Source: Camellia lanceoleosa (taxonomy: Eukaryota > Streptophyta > Magnoliopsida > Ericales > Theaceae). From it: a stretch of 64,000 bases of DNA. The notes beneath the pieces are model-generated. The model searched no databases and was not told the origin of the DNA. It saw only the letters and a list, made by a program, of their open reading frames with translations. The stretch spans positions 28,493,600 to 28,557,599 of the forward strand of contig CM045762.1 of NCBI GenBank assembly GCA_025200525.1, written 5' to 3'. The translations under genes were made by a program, and so were the position numbers. Below are positions 22,576 through 34,820 of the stretch, piece by piece. The first letter of the stretch is position 1, and each line of letters opens with the position of its first letter.

Positions 22576-25500
22576 GCCTGAATTTGTAGATACTAAATAG
22601 AAGTGGCTATGAACTATGGTATTTAGCCTGCATGAACACTTTTGGATCAAGCTGGTTTGTGGCAAGTGCCAAATTTAGGGGGATCAAACATTTCCCTAGG
22701 ATTTGACTAAATATAATTTGATCTGATAACCTGTCACAAAGTATAACACATTAATATGCGATAGATTCGTGATAAATATAAACATGAGTAACACCATTAA
22801 AAAAAAATGTACCTGCCTTGTTGTAAGCTAACACTTCTGTCACCTCTGTTCATGAGATCAAACTCACTCACATATTAAATGGGCTAAAGAAAAAATGAGA
22901 TGAAATGGCATTGACAAAATTTAATCAACTTGACTAGGCTTTGAGAATTTGTTATGTTTTAGAGCATTGATATCTATGAAGCATTGATACTTCTAAAAGA
23001 GAGTTGTATATATATTGGATACCGATACTCCTTGATACTCGTGGATACGTGTCCGATACTTTCTAAACATATCCGATACTTGATGTTAGCTTTGATACTT
23101 TTCGAACACTCTAGGCTACCTACCCAAACTATTATGAAGTTGAAGTTGTAATATTTTTTTTGCATATTATTAAAGTATAATTGTTAGAATAAATACAAGA
23201 GTAGTGTTTCAATATTTTTGTATTTCTTACAGAAGAAGAAAATAGTGAGATCGAGAATAAACTAATATAGTAATATCTAATATTGTAAAGAATGGTTTCT
23301 CACTATGAGTTATTGTATAATTTATTTTACTAAAAATAATATATATTTTTTCAACGTATCCTGTCGGTACCTATATCCTAATTTTTAAGATTTTGTTATA
23401 TCGCTATATATGTATCGTATCATATCATATTCGTGTCCATGCTTCCTAGATTGATATTTATGAACTTTTATATCTCCTTCTGAGGTTTGAAATTTTCGAG
23501 TTACAGGAAGAATTATCGATGGGTGGGACAGGAACTGTTGTTGTACGATCTCCGAGGGTTCAGTCATCTTCCCTGTTTAATGACCAACGTACTTCAGTAA
23601 GATTACTGTCTAGTTGAGATGAAAAAAATTAGTGTCTAGATGAAGTTTGTATCTCTGGCTGTGCTCGCAATTGTTTTGATCTTGGTTGCAATTTGCCTTC
23701 TAGTCTAGCAGCACATATGCTTCTTTTGAGGATGCTTCTACCAGTGGCACTTTTGTCTACCGTGGACAACATGATGATTCAGATTCTCCTCGAACTCCAA
23801 AGTCGAGACTGGGTATTGTAGAGAGATCTTCAAGCGCATCTGAAGACAGTGTGATGAACCTTGCAGAGGTTGTTTATTCTAGCATAATTTTCAGTTTGTT
23901 TCAATTAGTCTGTTGTATTGTGAGTAAAATTTTAGAATTTCCTGAAAAAATGGAAAATCATAGATTGATATCTTATCATGTCATCAACTTATTTAGTAAT
24001 AGTGCATTGACTACTGTTAAGCATCAATTGTTCACAGAAAGTTATGAATATCGTCTGTATATCCTTTTGAGATTCTAGTTTCACCTTTTAACATCCTATT
24101 TTCCCCCTCTATCTGAAGTCTACTATCTTTATCTTTCTCAAATTGCTGGCTTTTATTTTCCCCATTGATTGCCCCTTTTCTTTAACATTCTTAATTGATT
24201 CCAAGAATTACTGGGCATTACATGTGTTATTGTGCTGGTTTGTGTTAAAAGGCTCTAGATGGTATTTTGTTCAGGCAAAAGCTGCAATGCAAGGAGGATT
24301 AAGGAAAGGAAATGCTCGGGAAAGATCTGCGTTGGCCAGGATCAATAGAGATAGGGAAGAAAGTAGTAAATCAGATAGATTTACGAATAACTCTGATTCG
24401 TCAAGGTACATTTGGCTTTTGGTAAAAAGGAAAGGAAATCCATGCTTATTTTTTACAATAAATAAATAAATAAAATGAAACGGAATGGAACTTCTACTTC
24501 AGACGTTCTCGCGATTACTTAGCTGTACAAGTATTTCCAAGATCTCGCCAAGCTAGTGACGAGGAAGACACAGCCAGAATTGCTGCAGCATCATTATCCG
24601 CCCCGTTATCAATTTTGCTAATCCCTTCATTAAAAGAGGTACAAACCGTAGATTCCAATATTTGTTATAAATATAACTTTGCATTACGCAGTTGTTTCAG
24701 ATTGTTTTCTAATACGTGTCCGGGCTGTAAAGCTGAATCTCTTGAAATTGGAGTATAATAGAACTTCGATGCAATTTTGTATCCAAATAAATTGTTTCAT
24801 TATATATTTACATTTATGTGGAGAAAAATTGTCAATCGTGATAAAGACTTCATGTCTTCCAGTTATCTCATTGATGAGTAATATGTTATCCCTGGTGATG
24901 AAATTATTAATATGAACTAAGGCTAAATTTGGAGCATGCATCTTTATATAGTAGTAAGATGAAAAAGATTGGATAAAGTGTACTATTCCAAAAAAAAAAA
25001 GAAAAGAAAAGATCACTAAGGCATAGATGAAGTCGATGATTATTGGGGGGGGAAGAAATTTATAGGTGATAATCATGTTAGTGCATTCAATGTGAAATTC
25101 TTTTAGAAAAGCGAATTAACCAAAGGAGAACTTAATGAATGAAATCATGAAAAAAACTTATGTTTAGGTTGATTTGTTAACTTGGGCAGGGAAGCTACCT
25201 ATATATGTTCTGTCTTAGAATGAGGTTGTAAAATTTAGAGAATATAGAATGACAAAAATTGGAAATGCGTTAGGACAATATAGTAAAAGAGGCCTACAAG
25301 GCTGCAACTCTTTTGAGTTACATGGGCGATGATGGCATATCCCAGTTTGGTTTGAATCATTTGGTTTAAGTGAGTTGCAAATTAATTTTGGATCAACTAC
25401 TACTATCACAAGCATTTTTTGTTTATATAGATGTGTAGCTCAGAAACTTGAGCCTTGGTGCATAAACATCCATTTGAAAGTGCAATTCCCTTTTGTGCAA

Positions 25501-28434
25501 CACCCATTAGCTGCTACTATTAAATAGATTTTGAGGATTGCTATTAACCCCTATCTTTCTTCTTAAAACCCCCACCTCCATTTTTTTTAATTCTAATTTT
25601 ATCCCAACCTAAAATTTCACTTTTACCCTCATCCTTAATCTTCTAACCCTAATTTCCCAAACCCTAACCCTAATCAATTCCCTTCACCTCCGACAGTCAC
25701 CACCACCTCCAGCCAGTCCCCTTCCTTTTTTGATGCCCGCCTCTCCACCCCTTCCCTTCAAACCCTAACCCAACAACCCACCATCACTGGCAGTATGAGA
25801 TAGAGTTAGAGATAGATATATATCTATATAGATAGAGAGAGATCGCGAGTTTTGGTTCGGCTTCGACAATGATGACAAAGCAGGGCAACGGACAAGGAGG
25901 GGCTGGGTGTTTTGGTTCGGCTTTGGGTCTGATCTCCAAAGCTAAGGGCACTGCCAATCATGGGGTTTGTCGTCATTTGTTCTCCCTCTTCTTCTTCTTT
26001 TGAAAACCTTAGGCTCTCTCTCTCTCTCTCGCAATGGATGGGGTGGTAGAGTGGGTTCGACAACACAGTGTTGAACGAATCCTGAATGTTTGGCAACATA
26101 GTGTTGAACGAATCCTTTTGGTTTGGTAATACAATGTTGAACATAAAGGATTTGTTCGATTGTTAGGGTTTTGGGAGAAGAAGAGGACGAGAAGGAGGAG
26201 GAGAGAAGAGCGGAGTTGCAGAAATGAAGTGGCGGTAGTGGCTGGTCGGATTTGATTTGGGGGTTTGATTTTGGTGGAGGTGGTTGGCCGGAGTTGCAGA
26301 AGCGAAGCGAGGGGAAGATGGCACCATGTGGAGCTGGGACTTTGAGGGATGTCGACGCCGGTGCTGGGTTGGCCGGCATTGGTGGGGATGGGATTAGGAT
26401 TAGGGATAGGGTTCAGGTTCGGGTTCGGATTTGGATTTGGGGTTAGGGGTATAGCTGGTAATAAGATGGGGGTTCAAGGAGAAAATGGAGGGGCTTCATT
26501 TAGCACAGCCCTCTAGATTTTTTGCATGATTTATGTACTACTAAACGTCAAATATGAGTCCCATATGTATTTACTAATATGAGTCATATTGCCTTCGTGT
26601 CTAGTGATATGTTTTTTTTAAGAAGAAATCTATTTATATATAACATTACTCAAATTATTATTTTTATTATTAAGTACAAAATCATGATGTACATTGACTA
26701 TTTCACATTGTTATATCCGATACAACTAAACTATCTCTATGTAGAATTTTTTGAGCGTTTTAAGAGACTATGCTGCAAGCGTCCTATGACTTGTTTACTG
26801 TCATGATGTTAGGCCATTGCTGATGATTCAGAAGGGCCAGTTGTGCGCGCAGCAGTGAATTCACTCATGGATTTGGAGTGCATGAAGCCGGGGTCTAGTG
26901 AAGTTTTTGTCACCAGGTTGCTTCAGCGGCTTGGAAGGTTCACAATTTTTTTAAATTTTCTTATCTAGATATGTTTTGGTATATAATATTTGAAAGGTGT
27001 TCATTATCTACACCATTAAGTGAAGGCTGGACTTGATGTCTAAGCCTTTGCTTGCTTCTCCTTCCACTACGTGTCCCTCATTTTTTCATTTAAAACAAAA
27101 AAATAATTAAATAAATGGGAGTAGTGAGACTCAGACCTTAGACCTTCAATCTAAAGAAGACTTTTACCACTTGAGTGACACAAATTATATAATAAATATT
27201 TTATTTTATTTTTACTTATTTGAATTGTACATGCATCGCGTGCGCCAACTGTTAGTTTTATATATATGTATACTCTTAAGTTACTCAAGTAATAGAAAAC
27301 ACATGCAGTTCGAAGGAATCTTCGTTGAAAGATCTGCAGGAGCTGGCAGCTCGTGTGTTTACCAAGGGCAAGACGGCTCCTGAACAAGCAGAGAATGCAA
27401 ATCCAGAAGCCGATAGCAGGAAAAAGCAACCAAATAAAGAATTTCATTCAAACACCAATTTAAGCCCACTAGCAAGGTTCTTGCTCTCAAGGTTTGTAAG
27501 AGTCATTGCTCTCTCTCTCTCTCTCTCTTGCGCGCACGCGCGAGCACATACACACACACCCCACCGTGCATCTGAGTATTCAAGCCTCAATATGCATCTT
27601 ATTTTTCAAGTACCATGGCTTGCAAATGGAAAAAGACACAACAATTATGGTTCAACGTACATTACACGTGTCTGATGAGAATTTGAGAATTCTCAGATGA
27701 TTATTCTGAAGTATAAATACAGTGAGAATACTTTTTTTCCTTCTGCCCCTCCCTACCTCAGTTCTCTTTCTCAGTGTGTTTTGTTAAAAAGATACCAGAA
27801 AATATCTACAAAGATTAAAATTTTAAATTTCATCCTATTATCAAGTTGTCTGCCATTGACAATTTTCAAAAGGAGGTTATGTTTCCGTGGATTTGGAAGC
27901 AGTTGTGAGTGTTCAGTTCAGTGTTGCTAAAAAACGCTAAAACCCTAGTAATTTATGCTTCGGAAATGGTATACTCTTGTTCCAAAATAGTGAATTTAGC
28001 TATCTACAGCGATTCCAAAATTATTTTCCAAAATATTAGGGGATGAAAATCAAATATACTAAACTAAAATCTAAGGAGAGTGGAGGTTTACAGAAATGCA
28101 TAGTAGCATGATTTATTTGAAAGAATGAAAAAAAAAAAATTAAAAATTAAAAGTACTCTAAAAGTACTTTAAATTCTATTACTGTAACATGTAGGTCTAC
28201 CCCTATTGTAGTCCTTTCTTTATTTACATTTTTTGTGTTTGTGCTTTTTCCTATTCTCTTTCCATGTATCAGAACGATCTACGTTTGAGGCTTGAGACTT
28301 AGATGCAAGTCCTTCCCTTACCTATTTCCTTTTTTAATCCAAAGTTTCTTCACTTTTTAATATTTTTGCAATCTTACATCTTTCTGTTATGTAGATGGAA
28401 AGGCCAAGTTTCAGGAGATTTAAACCCAACATAG
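13953..28434 (+). CDS. STE20/GCK-III-type MAP4K-alpha-like Ser/Thr protein kinase
   Basis: Twenty coding exons, all GT-AG, give 2091 nt (696 aa): 13953-14047, 15004-15060, 16545-16572, 16661-16783, 17487-17598, 17844-17881, 18041-18094, 18917-18985, 19128-19244, 19455-19523, 21039-21118, 22088-22216, 22290-22539, 23507-23596, 23704-23868, 24275-24405, 24503-24638, 26813-26937, 27309-27491, 28395-28434. The kinase domain spans about residues 15-266: GRGSFG loop, K44, HRDIK (D136), DFG (D154), activation-loop T170 and GTPFWMAPE, all catalytically intact. The Ser-rich C-terminal tail ends DLNPT. Size and tail fit Arabidopsis MAP4K-alpha1/At3g15220-type kinases (from memory) rather than the longer SIK1. 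These kinases are thought to act upstream in phosphorylation cascades; the function here is inferred. Introns are swollen by transposons; intron 17 exceeds 2.1 kb. Confidence 0.93.
15872..15893. repeat. Poly-G run (22 G) in intron 2
   Basis: An uninterrupted run of 22 guanines lies within intron 2 of the kinase gene, which otherwise shows no recognisable element. Confidence 0.95.
19901..20746. mobile_element. hAT-like element in kinase intron 10
   Basis: The left end (AGAGGTGGCAAA) and the inverted right end (CAGTGGCAAAT) form a short inverted repeat. Subterminal regions are packed with AACCCA/TGGGTT motifs in both orientations. The centre has CCACCACC/CTCCGCCTCCGC triplet-like repeats. No transposase was seen. 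Confidence 0.5.
21303..21531. mobile_element. Tourist-like MITE in kinase intron 11
   Basis: GGCCTCGTTTGGGAA at the left and the inverted GGCCTCGTTTGGCAA at the right are flanked by TTA on both sides, matching the PIF/Harbinger target preference. It is the best-preserved Tourist copy in the window. Confidence 0.75.
22540..22574. repeat. (CT)n at a splice donor
   Basis: The exon 13 donor GTAACT runs directly into a CT dinucleotide repeat, so the microsatellite begins within six bases of the splice junction. Confidence 0.9.
22974..23449. mobile_element. hAT MITE in kinase intron 13, perfect 8-bp target duplication
   Basis: ATTGATAT occurs exactly before (22966-22973) and after (23450-23457) the element. 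The termini CTATGAAGCATTGATAC and inverted CTAGGAAGCATGGACAC match. The interior repeats GATAC(T/G) words. An 8-bp duplication and these ends identify a non-autonomous hAT element of 476 bp. Confidence 0.8.
25533..26514. mobile_element. Composite inverted-repeat element in kinase intron 17
   Basis: AGATTTT abuts both ends. The left GAGGATTGCTATTAA pairs with the inverted AGAGGGCTGTGCTAAA, and the arms stay similar for about 50 bp. The interior is GC-richer than the intron. It contains a 33-bp repeat present three times near 26055-26150, CT/GA runs, and telomere-like CCCTAA words near the left arm (25645-25672) with AGGATTAGGG words near the right (26394-26410). Exon-like GC-rich stretches may be captured host sequence, but no protein is recognisable. 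Confidence 0.5.
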
Positions 28435-28971
28435 AGAAGGTTGGAACATTGTTTGTGTCTATGCTTTTATAGTGTGTTTTTGTTTATTGATTAATTTTGA
28501 TTGGATGTACATATCATCACTCTATGATCTTTATTTTAAAAAAAAATTTCCCCTCAGCCCAAGTGAATTTATTATTATTCTTTATACTTTTCCTTTTGGT
28601 AGTTTGAAGCCTTGATGTATAATTAGGTTCGTATAGTGGGTGCTCTTGTAATATTAATAACTAGTTCTATTAGTTATTTATCATTTTGTTGCAAATTTTC
28701 TGCAATTTTTTTTATTTCCTATTGGTTCCTTGTTGCCTTTAATTTATACTATTTTTTATATACATATATTATAGTTTAAAATTTTTAATTTTTGCTTTGT
28801 GTTAGTACACGTGTCATAATATAAAAAATACCCTTATTCAATCTTAGAAACTCTAATTGGGCTAGTACATATGGGCTATTTATTGAAATTGTTGGTTTTT
28901 AAACTCTACTCGACCACACTCGGGCCACTTGTTCAACTCTAGTAGTCCGAATGACTGGCAATGGTGGGGGA
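28435..28971. other. Kinase 3' flank
   Basis: This includes the untranslated tail of the kinase transcript. No canonical AATAAA was seen close to the stop; the end of the transcript is not determinable by eye. No other gene was found. Confidence 0.35.
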
Positions 28972-29186
28972 GTTGAGATCCTCTCCTTGTCTTCTAACTT
29001 GCAACGGTGAAAATACACTTTGAGTTGATTCAACGGTTTAGATTTGGTTATTTAAAAATAAAAAAATAAAAAAAACAAATTCAAATTTGTTTTTTTCCCT
29101 CAAATCTGAATCGTTGGATCAATTCAATGGGCATTTCTACCATTGCAAGTAGAGAAGTAAAGAGAGAACAATGAGAGGATCTTAAC
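28972..29186. mobile_element. Inverted-repeat MITE, family GAGATCYTCTCC, copy A
   Basis: The left GTTGAGATCCTCTCCTTGTC and the inverted right GTTAAGATCCTCTCATTGTTC extend into arms of nearly 100 bp with an AT-rich centre. The same family occurs at 38312-38531. Confidence 0.65.
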
Positions 29187-29481
29187 TTTGGTCGGGGTTT
29201 GCAGTGATTGGTGATTGGTATTGGGAGAGGCTAGTGAATGGGCTAGCGACCATGGTGGTAGGATTGGGAGAGGTGTGTTACCTTTTTATTTTTAATGGTA
29301 ATTTGTTTGGACACAAGTTATAATTTTAAAAAATGTAAAGAAATGATGTGAACTAAGAAAATTTTCAGTGTATTCCTACAAACAAAAAAAAAAGTGTGCA
29401 ATCTTGTAAGTATGATAGTTTAAGGGGGTAAAGTGAAAATTTTCATTAAAAAATTATGACACCTTACTCGAGCAAACTAAA

Positions 29482-29610
29482 ACAATTTTCCCTCCAAGGT
29501 ATAATACAAATGTGATAATTTGATTGATAAATGGGTTTCCTAATACAATTTTCCCTCTAAGGTATAATACAAGTGTTATAATTGGATCCATAAATGGTCT
29601 TTGAAACTCA
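29482..29610. repeat. Two-copy 63-bp tandem duplication
   Basis: ACAATTTTCCCT followed by AAGGTATAATACAA begins at 29482 and again at 29545, so the unit is 63 bp, with moderate divergence. Noncoding. Confidence 0.7.
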
Positions 29611-29964
29611 ACTTGCCGCAGAAAGAGGTATTGTATCTGCTTTTTCAAGTAGGAAGCTCCTAGCCAACGACCGGCTGCTCCTTTCGAGCTTAGAAAATAA
29701 TGTTATTGTTTTTAATAATGTTAAAATCACTTATTTGAGGATTCAAATGAAGGAATTTAACTAAAATTCACCATGCATGCAATGATTCTAATTCAAAATG
29801 TCATTTTTGATCATACTACTAAATTTGGGACAATTTCAAACTTGTCACAAAAATTACATTTTTACCCTCTTTTTGACTTTTTTTTATTTATTTATTATCT
29901 TCGATTGTCTAATTATTCCAAAAAATCCTTATATCATTATGGTAAAAATCATAGCGGAACAAAA

Positions 29965-30100
29965 ACCATAATTCAATCCTCAAGTTTAAAATTGAAATAC
30001 AATGACTTTATTAATGCATTCCATAACACCATAATTCAATCGTCAAGTTTAAAATTGAAATACAATGACTTTATTAACACATTCCATAACACCATAATTT
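29965..30100. repeat. 63-bp tandem repeat, just over two units
   Basis: ACCATAATTCAATC starts units at 29965 and 30028, and a third begins at 30091 and breaks off. The two full units differ at only a few bases, so the duplication is recent. The open frame across it is fortuitous. Confidence 0.85.
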
Positions 30101-30183
30101 TACTTCGACTTCAAAATTTGATTTTTGGATCATTGCAGAAAAATCAAAACACATAAATATAGTAGAAGATTTTGATTCCAAGC

Positions 30184-31353
30184 TGTTATACCCACAGTAG
30201 ATGTGTGTGTAAATTAATTGTGTAAATAAAATAAACAACAAAATAAATTAATTCAAAAAATAATTTAAAAGATTAAATTCTGAATTAAATGCTTACAGAA
30301 ATTAAAGTCGAGGCTTGTGTTGGACACAATCTCCTTAAAGTAGATTTTGCCCTCGCTCCAGTGCTTTGAATTTTACTAGCGTCTACTTTTCAAGATGCAA
30401 CGACTAACACTTGTATTTTGCAGCACAACAAAACCAAGCCTTGTGAACCAAAATATGTTGTAACTCTTTCTCTTTCTTTTCCCAAAAAAAAAAAATACAG
30501 AAACAGATGCAGGAACAACAGAGGACGAACAGAAGAAGAAAAGGAAGAAGTCTGGAAAATTTCGATGCAAAATGAATTGTTGGAGCAGACTATTTACGGG
30601 AGAAATGTTGGCTGTTCCGAATAGGTATAAACCTGTTCGAATAGATTGAACAGGTGCAAGACAGATTTGAATCTGTTCAGACATATTGAGTTTGAGTTGA
30701 ACTTGTTTTGAACCGTTTGAACTTGTTCGGGCGGGTTTGAACTCGTTAGGGATTTGTTTGGGTAAAAGAAAAATTATGGATCAATTTATTTTGAATTTTG
30801 AATTTTTAAAACAAAATTAAACATAAATTACAAATGTTTTTGGCCCAAAAAGATAAGTATTGGGCTAGACAAGCCCAACCTAACCTTGCACCACACACTT
30901 GCGCTCAAGCCCAGACCCAGCCCGCCCGATCGACCGGATGGACGGCGATGGCGGCGCGCGTGTGTGGTTTTTGTTTTAGGTCCAATGGATTTAGCCCACT
31001 TCACCTATAACCTCACCTTTCCGCAAACTTGGGTACCCGTTGGGTCTATCTCAAGTATCCCAAGCTAAGGTATATAAATCCATTCAAATCCTTAAACCTT
31101 TCCAATATGGGACAAGCACATTTCACAAATGTGTAAGAAACCTACCTAAATACATTTTCACGAACCCGAAAATGCACGTTGAATTCTCATTCATCCAGAA
31201 ATGGTTTTGAGCAACCAAATACATGGTTTTATTCACTACACGACATTAAAAATGAACCCAATGAAAAACGTTAAAAATAATGCTTGGGTCCCACCTTAAT
31301 TAATGCTCAAAGTTAGCAAAAAAATAAGGATTTCCTAAAGCCATTTTCCAACA
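30184..31353 (-). repeat. Copia element 1, 3' LTR
   Basis: This 1170-bp copy matches 36207-37337 throughout, with substitutions and short indels. On the - strand it begins TGTTGGAAAATGG and ends TATAACA. A short purine-rich tract (AGGGGA, - strand, 31354-31359) lies immediately outside and would serve as the polypurine tract. Confidence 0.9.
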
Positions 31354-31989
31354 ATCCCCTACATGAATGGAATTCATGATAACGGATATGCAACAAGATG
31401 TAGACAAAGAAAGAGTACATTAAGAAGATACACTACATCGAGATAGATAACTTTTAGCTTTGAACCTCTTTTAGTAAAAGCCTATCGGACTTACTAGCTA
31501 ACCAGTGGACGCGATGCCTTGAACTGTTCAACTGTTTGTGTAAGCCAAGACAATAGACTACACATAGTGTGTTTGCAGACACAGTTTGGTTCTTACGGTT
31601 GTGTTCATTTTGGCCATGAACAACGCCTGGTAATTCATGAGTGCTAGAATTTAGCCTTCTCAATTCTCACAGAACCGGCCCAGTTCACATTCATATAAGT
31701 GACTTCTTATTAAGAGTATCTTGTTATACCCCACTTGGATGTCCAAGCTATAAGAATCATTAAAAGCAAAGCTTATCCTACTAACGCTGTAGGTATCACT
31801 TTTCTTATCATAGAAATGGGTAGGAGTAAACCTCCTTAGTGATACGTGAAGTCATTCATAATTCGGTTGTCCCTTTGAACCTAGATCTTGGGATCTCCAG
31901 TCAACTAGGTTGAGTTTCCATTGTGATGACTTTTAAGTAATAGGCTTTAATCCCATTCCCCTCGATAAATAGTACACTTGCTCTCTGGC

Positions 31990-32450
31990 TAGCCCCTTAG
32001 TCAATGGATCTGCAACATTCTCCTTTGACTTTACATATTCTATGGAAATTATTCCATGTGAGAGCAAATGCCTAATGGTATTATGTCTTCAACGAATATG
32101 TCGAGACTTACTGTTATACATATGATTTTGTGTCTGTCCTATTGCTGCTTCATTATCACAGTGAATGTATATAACTGGCACAGGTTTAGGCCACATTAGA
32201 ATATCTTCTAAGAAATTACGAAGCCATTCTGCTCTTTCTCATGTTTTATCTAATGCGATAAACTCAGGTCCTATTGTCGACCTAGCTATGCATGTCTGCT
32301 TGAAAGATTTCCAAATGACTGCAGCACCTCCTAGGGTAAAGATGTGTTCACTAGCAGATTTTGAGTCTTTAGTATCCGATATCCAATTTGTATCACTGTA
32401 CCCCTCGAGTAATGCTGGATATTTGGTATAATGAAGGCCAAAATTCTAGG
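31990..32450 (-). pseudogene. Copia element 1 RNase H remnant
   Basis: The - strand translation shows the copia RNase H signatures in pieces: a YSDTNW motif near 32390, 'CDNEAA' near 32150 and 'SKSRHIR' near 32100. In-frame stops interrupt it. It continues the pol reading that ends at 32446. Confidence 0.6.
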
Positions 32451-33843
32451 TATGTTTTAGATACCTAAGTACCCTGATTATTGCTTTCCAATGATTGGAC
32501 CCTAGATTACTTGTGTACCTACTCAATTTGCTTACAACATAGGCCATATCTAGCATAGTGTAATTCATTAAGTATATCAAGCTTCCGATTATCCGAGAGT
32601 ACTCTAATTGTGATATGCTTGCACCTGTATTTTTTGACAAATGAAGACCAATGTCAACAGGTGTTTTAGCAGGACGATCGTTATGCTTTCCAAATTTCTC
32701 TATAATCTTCTCAATATAGTGAGACTGAGATAAAGCATATCCTTCAAATGTTCTAGTAATTTTTATTCCTAAAATTACATCTACTACTCCCAGATCTTTC
32801 ATGTCAAACTTTGTGTTCAACATTTTCTTTGTGGATTTAATCATATCATTATTGCTTTCAATAATGAGCATGTCATCCACATAAACACAAATTATGACAT
32901 AGTCTCTATCTGTTTTTATAATATAGACGCATTTGTCACATTCATTTATCTTAAAACCATTCGAAAGCATAGCATGATCAAATGTTTCATGCCATTGTTT
33001 CGGAGCTTGTTTTAATCCATAAAGGGATTTGACAAGTTTACAAACATTTTTCTCTTGGCTGGGAACTTGAAACCCTTCTGGTTGTTCCATATAGATTTCT
33101 TCATCTAACTTGCTATTCAAAAAAGCTGTTTTAATATCCATTTGATGTATTTCCAGATTATACAAAGCTGCAATCGCAATCAATATGCGAATAGATGTTA
33201 TTCTTGTCACTGGTGAATAGGTGTCAAAATAATCAAGGCCTTCATTTTGCCTGTATCCCTTAACAACAAGCCTAGCCTTGTATTTATCTATTGAACCATT
33301 TGTTTTCATTTTTTTTTTGAATATCCATTTATATCCAAGAGGTTTACACACTGATGGAAGATCCACCAATTTCCAAGTTTGATTTTGTAGTATTGATTCA
33401 ATTTTACTATTCACAACCTCTCTCCACAATGGAGTTTCAAGACTTGACATTGCTTTCTTGAAGTTTTGAAGCTCATTTTCTAACAAGTATGTCAGACAAT
33501 CTGGACCAAATGATTTAGAGATCCTAGCCCTCTTGCTACGTCTGGGTTCATCTGATTCGTTATCATTGTGGTCTTTACTGCTATTCATAGTAGTGTCAAA
33601 AGTTCTTTTATTTAAACTTGTCTCTTCAGTTTCCTTGCAAGGAAAAATGTGTTCAAAAAACGACGCATTCTTTGACTCAATAATAGTGTTTATATGCATA
33701 TCAGGATTTTCATATCTATGAACTAAAAATCTATATGCACTGCTATTATTTGCATAACCAATGAACACACAATCAACGGTTTTCGGTCCTATCTTAGTCG
33801 TTTTAGGACTAGAGACTGTTACCTTGGCCAAACACCCCCACAC
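32446..33843 (-). pseudogene. Copia element 1 reverse transcriptase region
   Basis: A 465-codon open frame covers the end of integrase and the copia reverse transcriptase. Visible signatures are [53 protein letters not shown] and the catalytic VYVDDML box. The RT itself looks intact over this stretch, but the polyprotein is broken before (33844-33864) and after it. It copies RNA to DNA in virus-like particles when functional; here it belongs to a dead element. Confidence 0.88.
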
Positions 33844-33864
33844 TTTGAGGTAATTGTAGGTAGG

Positions 33865-34566
33865 TCATCGACCTTTCCATAATTCATAAGGTGTTTGATT
33901 GAGTTTCTTGTGGGGTACCCTGTTAAGGATAAAGTTAGCAGACAAAATCGCCTTCCCCCACAAGTTCTGAAGTAACCCTAAACTAATCAACATGGCATTC
34001 ATCATCTCTTCAAGAGTTCGATTCTTTCTCTCAGCAACTCTATTTGACTGAGGAGAATAGGGTGTAGTGGTTTGGTGAATGATATCATGTTCACAACAAA
34101 ATTCTTCAAATGGTGCATCATACTCACCACATTTGTTACTCCTTACTATTTTAATAGTTTTGCCAAGTTGATTTTCAACCTCAAGTTTATATTGCCTAAA
34201 AGCTTCTACGGCTTCATCTTTACCTCTCAATAAGTAAACATAGCAACATTGAGAATAATCATCAATAAAAGTAATAAAGTACTTCTTACCTCCTCTAGTT
34301 TGAACAAATTTTAAATTACAGATATCTGTGTGAATTAAACTTAGAGGTTCAGTACTTCTTTCAACTTTATTAAATGATGTTTTAGTGAGTTTTGCCTCAA
34401 CACAAATCTTACATTTATGATTAGGATCAAATTTTAAGTTTGGTAGGCATTCTAAAGCAACAAGTCTATGCAAAGAATTAAAATTAACATGTTTTAATCT
34501 GCCATGCCATAAAAAATAAGACTTAACAATATAAATAGAAGATGTGTTCTTATTATTAAAAGCCAA
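33865..34566 (-). pseudogene. Copia element 1 integrase
   Basis: This contains the zinc-binding pre-integrase segment (HGRLKHVN...CKICVEAK) and the catalytic core (ITFIDDYSQ...TPYSPQSNRVAERKN). The conserved second catalytic Asp of the RSD-GEY motif reads Asn here (RSNKCGEY), which should abolish strand transfer. The frame is closed at both ends by stops. Confidence 0.88.
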
Positions 34567-34820
34567 ATTAGGTACAACAGTTATTACATTGAGTTATAAC
34601 CTTGCCCCACATACATTCCACTCTTGGAGAGTACAACCTTGTCAAATTCAAAGACTAATTTGAACCCATTCTTGATCAACAATGACCCAGAAATCAAATT
34701 CTTGCGAATCTGTGGCACATGGAGTACATTGTTAAGAGTGAGTTCTTTCCCCAAGGTCATTTTCAGTACAATCTTTCATTGTCCTTCTACAGTTGAAGTG
34801 GAGGAGTTTCCCATAAAAAT

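Noticed and set aside
22276..22665. 129-codon - strand frame
   Set aside because: It overlaps kinase exon 13 and the CT repeat; it is a shadow.
13953..28434. Naming the kinase SIK1
   Set aside because: SIK1, as I recall, has a long N-terminal extension and about 836 residues. Here an in-frame stop precedes the ATG closely and the protein is 696 residues, fitting MAP4K-alpha-type kinases better.
29773..30156. 127-codon + strand frame
   Set aside because: It exists only because the 63-bp repeat unit (a multiple of three) keeps the frame open; AT-rich, no homology.
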